Source: Brevibacterium picturae (GTDB taxonomy: Bacteria > Actinomycetota > Actinomycetes > Actinomycetales > Brevibacteriaceae). From it: 64,000 nt of DNA. The stretch is taken from positions 434,001-498,000 of the forward strand of contig NZ_LT629739.1 of NCBI RefSeq assembly GCF_900105045.1. The letters are read 5' to 3'. The position numbers and the translations under genes were made by a program. Numbering within the stretch: the stretch's first letter is position 1; every line of letters starts with the position of its first letter. Positions 59,946 to 64,000 of this stretch are shown piece by piece. The notes below the pieces were generated by a model. That model was not told the DNA's origin. It saw only the letters and a list, made by a program, of their open reading frames with translations, and did no database searches.

Positions 59946-61517
59946 ATGAAGATCCGCCTCCCCCGCCGAGCGCTCGCGATCGGTTCTGCCCTTGCTCTCA
60001 CATTCGGTCTGGCCGCCTGCAGCGGAGGAGACTCGGAGGGCGGAGGGGCGGGTGACGCGATCGTCGCTGAGACCGCCTTCAATCTCAAGACGATCGATCC
60101 CCACCGTCAGTTCGAGTTCACCGGCTCGACGATCGACAATGCGATCTATCAGACGGCCCTCGAATTCGAAGACGGCGACCTGACCAAACCGACCGACGGC
60201 CTGTGCTCGTACGAGATGTCGGACAACGACAAGAAGATGACCCTCACGCTTAAGCAGAAGGATGCGAAGTTCTCCAACGGAGATCCCGTCACAGTCGACG
60301 ACATCGTCTTCTCCTTCAAACGTCTGCAGGGCATCGAAGGCAATCCGTCCTTCTTCCTCGACGGTGTCACGGTGAAGAAGGTCGACGATGAGACCATCGA
60401 ACTGATCAGCAAGAACCCCAACCCTGCGCTTCCCTACATTCTGCCCAACTCCTCGATCGGCATCGTGAACGCCAAGGTCGTCAAGGAGAACGAGGGCACC
60501 ACCGATGAGAACGACGGCGCCGAGCAGTTCCTCAACCAGAATTCACAGGGATCGGGCCCGTACAAGGTCGAGACCTACGACGCCGACAGCAAGGTTGTAC
60601 TCACGGCCAACGAGCACTACAACGGCCCGGCGCCGAAGTTCTCCAAGGTCGTCCTGCGCAATGTCTCCGCCGAAACTCAGGTCACCGACATCCAATCGGG
60701 CCAGGCAGATGTGTCCTTCGATCTCAGCTCGGACCAGGTGGAGACCCTCGACAAGAACGCGGTCCAGATCTCGTCCCTGCCGTCGACGCGCAGCATCTAC
60801 ATCTTCAACAACACCGATGAGGAGATCGGCGGCCCCACGGCCGATCCCAACTTCAGGAAGGCCGTCGCCTCGGCGCTGGACTACGAGAAGATCCTCGACC
60901 TGGCCGGTGAGAACGGTCAGCGCATGGCCAGCCCGGTTCCGAATGAGTTCAACGGTGCCGTACCCAAGGACCAAGCACCGGACCGTGACTTGGACAGAGC
61001 GAAGAAGCTGTTGGACAAGGCCGGCTACGACGGCGAGGCCGTGCCCTTCCACTACGCCAGCGACCAGGCGGTCAACGGCATGGACATCGCCCAGTTGGCG
61101 CAGACGATTCAGGCCCAGCTCAAAGAGGCAGGCATCAAGCTCTCGCTGAAGCCGGCACCGAGCGCCACCCAGCTCGACGGCTTCCGGGCTGCAGAGCAGC
61201 CCATGGGAATCGGCACCTGGGGCGCCGACTACCCCGACCCATCGAACTACAACGTCTTCGTTCCCGGAGGCAGCGTCGCCGAACGTGTCAATTGGGCCGA
61301 GGGAGACAACCCCGAGATCGACAAACTGGCCGCGGCCGCTACCAAGGCCGAAGGCGACGACCGCGGTCCCGCCTACGCGGAGCTGTTCCAGGCGACCACG
61401 GAGACCGGCATCTGGGTGCCCCTGGTCCAGCCGGTGAGCACGGTGGTCGTGAGCAATCGCATCGAATCGTATGTCTCCAACGCCGACGTCACATTCGACT
61501 TCGCGAAAGCTGAGTGA
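59946..61517 (+). CDS. Peptide ABC transporter substrate-binding lipoprotein (SBP_bac_5, DppA/OppA type)
   Basis: 523 residues. Lipoprotein signal RRALAIGSALALTFGLAAC (Cys about 24), then SBP family 5 features: TLTLKQKDAKFSNGDPVTVDDIVFSFKR-type region, GSGPYKVETYD, PNFRKAVASALDYEKI and GIGTWGADYPDPSNY. ATG 59946 has AAGGAAG upstream. It delivers di- or oligopeptides, or possibly nickel or heme, to the permeases that follow. Its stop overlaps the next start. Confidence 0.9.
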   Translation: MKIRLPRRALAIGSALALTFGLAACSGGDSEGGGAGDAIVAETAFNLKTIDPHRQFEFTGSTIDNAIYQTALEFEDGDLTKPTDGLCSYEMSDNDKKMTLTLKQKDAKFSNGDPVTVDDIVFSFKRLQGIEGNPSFFLDGVTVKKVDDETIELISKNPNPALPYILPNSSIGIVNAKVVKENEGTTDENDGAEQFLNQNSQGSGPYKVETYDADSKVVLTANEHYNGPAPKFSKVVLRNVSAETQVTDIQSGQADVSFDLSSDQVETLDKNAVQISSLPSTRSIYIFNNTDEEIGGPTADPNFRKAVASALDYEKILDLAGENGQRMASPVPNEFNGAVPKDQAPDRDLDRAKKLLDKAGYDGEAVPFHYASDQAVNGMDIAQLAQTIQAQLKEAGIKLSLKPAPSATQLDGFRAAEQPMGIGTWGADYPDPSNYNVFVPGGSVAERVNWAEGDNPEIDKLAAAATKAEGDDRGPAYAELFQATTETGIWVPLVQPVSTVVVSNRIESYVSNADVTFDFAKAE

Positions 61518-62590
61518 GGATGTCGGTTTCGGCCACCGATCAGCAGAAGAACCTCAGGCCACCGAAGATCCACCCGCTCCTGCGATTCATCCTGGTGCGG
61601 ATCGGAATCAGCATCCTCCTGATCTGGGGCGTGACCGTCGTGACGTTCCTGATGACGAACCTGGTTCCGACAGACCCGGTCGCCGCCATCCTGGGAGATC
61701 GTGCCGCCGCGGACCCTGAGATCGTGGCCCAGACACGTGAGCGACTCGGTTTGGATCAGCCGCTGATCGTCCAGTACTTCACCTATCTGGGCAATCTGCT
61801 CCAGGGTGACCTGGGTGTGTCCAACCAGACGCGGGTTCCGGTGCTGGAGTCGATCGGGCAGGTCTTCCCCGCGTCGATCGAACTCGGCATCGGAGCGATC
61901 CTCCTATCCGTGATCATCGGTCTGCTGCTGGGTCTGCTCAGTGCGCTCAAGCAGAACACGATCGTCGACCACGCCATCCGGACACTGAGCCTGATCGGCA
62001 TCTCGGCCCCGACGTTCTGGATCGCTGCGGTCGGCTACTTCGTCTTCTTCTTCAAACTCAGACTCGTCGGCGGGGCCGGTCGGCTCGACCCCTGGATGAC
62101 GCCGCCGCCCCGGGTGACGGGCCTGTACACGGTCGATTCCCTCCTGGCCGGTCAGATGGCGACCTTCACCAATGCTCTCGGCCATCTGATCCTCCCCTCC
62201 TGTGTTCTGGCGCTGTTCACGATCGGGCTGCTGACGCGATTCAGCCGCTCGAGCGTGCTCGACATCATCAAACTCGACTACGTCACGGCGGCCAAGGCGA
62301 AGGGGCTGGCCCCGCGCACGGTCGTGTTCAAGTACATCTTCCGCGGCGCTCTGGTTCCGATCATCACGGTCGTGGGTCTGGCCTTCGGGTCGCTGCTGTC
62401 CGGGGCGGTGCTCACGGAGACCGTCTTCGCCTGGAACGGCCTCGGGCAGTATGCCTACCGGGGCGCGACGACGCTCGACTTGCCCGTCATCATGGGTGTG
62501 GGTCTGGTCATCGGAATCGTGTACATCATCGTCAATTTCGTCGTCGACCTGATCTACGGCTTCGTGGATCCGAGAGTGAGGGTGCGATGA
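61514..62590 (+). CDS. Peptide ABC transporter permease (DppB type)
   Basis: 358 residues, six helices. VRIGISILLIWGVTVVTFLMTNLVPTDPVAAILGDRAA is the DppB N-terminus; TAAKAKGLAPRTVVFKYIFRGALVPIITVVG carries the EAA loop. GTG 61514 overlaps the previous stop; ATG 61520 is an alternative start that would lose only two residues. The stop overlaps the DppC start. Confidence 0.92.
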   Translation: MRMSVSATDQQKNLRPPKIHPLLRFILVRIGISILLIWGVTVVTFLMTNLVPTDPVAAILGDRAAADPEIVAQTRERLGLDQPLIVQYFTYLGNLLQGDLGVSNQTRVPVLESIGQVFPASIELGIGAILLSVIIGLLLGLLSALKQNTIVDHAIRTLSLIGISAPTFWIAAVGYFVFFFKLRLVGGAGRLDPWMTPPPRVTGLYTVDSLLAGQMATFTNALGHLILPSCVLALFTIGLLTRFSRSSVLDIIKLDYVTAAKAKGLAPRTVVFKYIFRGALVPIITVVGLAFGSLLSGAVLTETVFAWNGLGQYAYRGATTLDLPVIMGVGLVIGIVYIIVNFVVDLIYGFVDPRVRVR

Positions 62591-63528
62591 GCATCAGTTC
62601 ACCCAAACAGCCACCGACGAATGCCGATTCCACCGGCGCCGAGGCGCTCGACCGCAATCCCGTCGACGCCGGTATCAAACGGTGGAGACTGAGATTCCCG
62701 AAGGCACTGCGCACGCCGCTCGGCTTCGTCGGGGCCGCCATCCTGCTCATCTGGCTGCTCGTGGCCCTCTTCGCGCCGCTGCTGGCGCCCTTCGACCCGC
62801 TGGCCCAGAACTTCGGCCGACTGGTTGCCCCCGATGGCCAGAACATACTCGGCACCGACACCCTCGGACGCGACGTCTTCTCCCGCATCGTCGTGGCCGC
62901 ACGCACGACTCTTCCGGCAGCGGTCTTCGTTGTTCTCTGCTCCGCGGTGATGGGGTCCGTGCTCGGTGCCATCGCCGGCTACTTCGGACGCTTCGTCGAT
63001 GAGATCATCATGCGCATCGCCGATCTCGTCTTCGCCTTCCCCACGATCATCCTCGCCATGGTGATCGCAGCCGCTCTCGGCCCCGGGCTGAAGAACGCGA
63101 TCATCGCCATCCTCCTCGTGTCGTGGCCCTCCTATGCACGCGTCACCAGGTCACTGGTGATGACGGCGCGCAGCAGCGAATACGTCATCGCCGGTCGGCT
63201 GCTCGGCTTCAGCGCCGGCAAGTCGCTGCTGCGTGAGATCGCTCCCAACGTCGTCTCGCCCATCGTCGTCCTGGCCACCTTGGATGTGGGCACCGCGATC
63301 TTGACGATGGCCGGGCTGTCGTTCCTGTCCCTGGGCGTCGTTCCTCCGACTCCCGATTGGGGCGCGATGATCAGTGAGGGCGTCTCCCAGTTCTCCGCAT
63401 GGTGGATCGCGTTCTTCCCCGGCCTGTGCATCCTCACCATCGTCGTGGCCTTCAATTTCATCGGAGACAGTCTGCGGGACACACTCGATCCGCACACCGC
63501 GCAGGAAGTGGGAGAGACAACCAAATGA
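62587..63528 (+). CDS. Peptide ABC transporter permease (DppC type)
   Basis: 313 residues. A 35-residue polar leader, then FAPLLAPFDPLAQNFGRLVAPDGQNILGTDTLGRDVFSR-type DppC N-terminal region, the EAA loop (AGRLLGFSAGKSLLREIAPNVVSPIVV) and GLSFLSLGVVPPTPDWGAMISEG. Start 62587 overlaps DppB by 4 bp; its stop overlaps the ATPase start. Confidence 0.92.
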   Translation: MSISSPKQPPTNADSTGAEALDRNPVDAGIKRWRLRFPKALRTPLGFVGAAILLIWLLVALFAPLLAPFDPLAQNFGRLVAPDGQNILGTDTLGRDVFSRIVVAARTTLPAAVFVVLCSAVMGSVLGAIAGYFGRFVDEIIMRIADLVFAFPTIILAMVIAAALGPGLKNAIIAILLVSWPSYARVTRSLVMTARSSEYVIAGRLLGFSAGKSLLREIAPNVVSPIVVLATLDVGTAILTMAGLSFLSLGVVPPTPDWGAMISEGVSQFSAWWIAFFPGLCILTIVVAFNFIGDSLRDTLDPHTAQEVGETTK

Positions 63529-64000
63529 GCGTCATCAGCATTCGCGATCTCAACCTGAGCGTGACGACCGGGTCGGAGGAGAAGCACATTCTTCGCGACG
63601 TGTCCTTCGATCTCGAAGCCGGGAAGATCACCGGTGTCGCCGGGGCATCGGGCTCCGGCAAGACCCAGACCGGGTTGGCCATCATGGGTCTGTCACCGGA
63701 TCGGTCGACGCTGTCGGGCAGCATCGACTTCGCCGGCACCGAACTCGTCGGGCTGCCGTCGAAGAAGCACAATCGGCTGCGCGGTCGGCAGCTGGCGATG
63801 GTGTTCCAGGATCCGTCCTCGGCCTTCCACCCCATGCTCTCGATCGGCGACCAGATCACCGACCACCTCCGACACCACCGGAAGGTCTCGAAGAAGGAGG
63901 CCCTGCGTCAGGCCATCAGGATCCTCGGGCAGACGAAGGTGCCCCACCCGGAGGAGGCGGTCTCGAAGTACCCTCACCAGTTCTCGGGCGGGCAGCTGCA
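63525..64000 (+). CDS. Peptide ABC transporter ATP-binding protein (DppD type), partial
   Basis: The first 158 codons; the gene runs off the window end. ATG 63525 overlaps the DppC stop. Walker A GASGSGKTQTGLA (about 40), Q-loop MVFQDPSSAFHPML, and the start of the signature YPHQFSGGQL are visible. It energises the DppB/DppC pair. DppF, or a second ATPase domain on the same chain, should lie beyond the edge. Confidence 0.9.
   Translation, partial: MSVISIRDLNLSVTTGSEEKHILRDVSFDLEAGKITGVAGASGSGKTQTGLAIMGLSPDRSTLSGSIDFAGTELVGLPSKKHNRLRGRQLAMVFQDPSSAFHPMLSIGDQITDHLRHHRKVSKKEALRQAIRILGQTKVPHPEEAVSKYPHQFSGGQL

Overview
The window is high-G+C chromosomal DNA with dense, short-gapped operons, many GTG/TTG starts and ATGA stop/start overlaps. 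It has an IdeR/DtxR-like iron box, a CsoR-like copper box and actinobacterial small acidic proteins, and reads as an Actinomycetota chromosome. A Brevibacterium-like soil, cheese or skin organism is my best guess, but it is an inference. I see no rRNA, tRNA, CRISPR array, insertion sequence or prophage.

Layout. 0-4.4 kb: an orphan antitoxin-like protein, a small acidic protein, an acetamidase/formamidase plus SDR pair, a PAP2 membrane phosphatase and a PadR regulator. 4.4-8.3 kb: a tetrahydrofolate-dependent aryl-O-demethylation cluster (LigM-like demethylase, MetF-like reductase, divergent aromatic-acid transporter) with twin palindromic operators in the divergent promoter region. 8.4-13.2 kb: DUF3237 and DUF805 proteins, then a metallo-beta-lactamase-fold hydrolase and MHS-type transporter divergent from a LysR regulator. 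13.3-20.3 kb: small stress-type proteins, ectoine hydroxylase (EctD) divergent from a dicarboxylate/amino-acid symporter, a D-cysteine desulfhydrase-like PLP enzyme, an RraA-fold protein, a PH-domain protein and a lipoprotein. 20.3-25.3 kb: a ThDP enzyme divergent from a two-domain VOC protein with a perfect palindromic operator, then a CopB-type P-ATPase with a histidine-repeat N-terminus and a CsoR-like box.

25.4-26.8 kb: a DUF559-type PD-(D/E)XK nuclease gene bracketed by two copies of a 58-bp palindrome whose loops are inverted relative to each other. 27-31.8 kb: a GntP permease, DUF1537 sugar-acid kinase, PdxA2-type dehydrogenase and DeoR regulator, fitting D-threonate breakdown. 31.9-38 kb: a resorcinol/hydroxyquinol operon (flavin monooxygenase, maleylacetate reductase, hydroxyquinol 1,2-dioxygenase, quinone-oxidoreductase-like protein) divergent from an AraC regulator. 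38-39.6 kb: a NERD-nuclease/SF1-helicase fusion. 39.7-46.2 kb: a beta-oxidation-like group (CoA ligase, TetR, hydroxyacyl-CoA dehydrogenase, thiolase, acyl-CoA dehydrogenase, oxidoreductase). 46.4-51.3 kb: a four-gene operon (kinase-fold phosphotransferase, SDR, ACAD10/11-like dehydrogenase, CoA ligase) that resembles the levulinate/4-hydroxyacid pathway.

51.5-55.2 kb: an SbcCD/YhaNO-like repair pair without a visible zinc hook. 55.3-59.7 kb: an iron-siderophore ABC operon (ATPase, binding lipoprotein, one fused double permease) flanked by two copies of a second hairpin repeat. 59.9-64 kb: a Dpp/Opp-type peptide ABC operon, cut by the window end.

As a whole this is an accessory catabolic region: lignin-type methoxy-aromatics, resorcinol, sugar acids and hydroxy or fatty acids, each module with its own local regulator, plus iron and copper handling. 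The least explained signals are the two families of bracketing palindromes, the nuclease gene between one pair of them, and 13-21-bp duplications next to stop codons.
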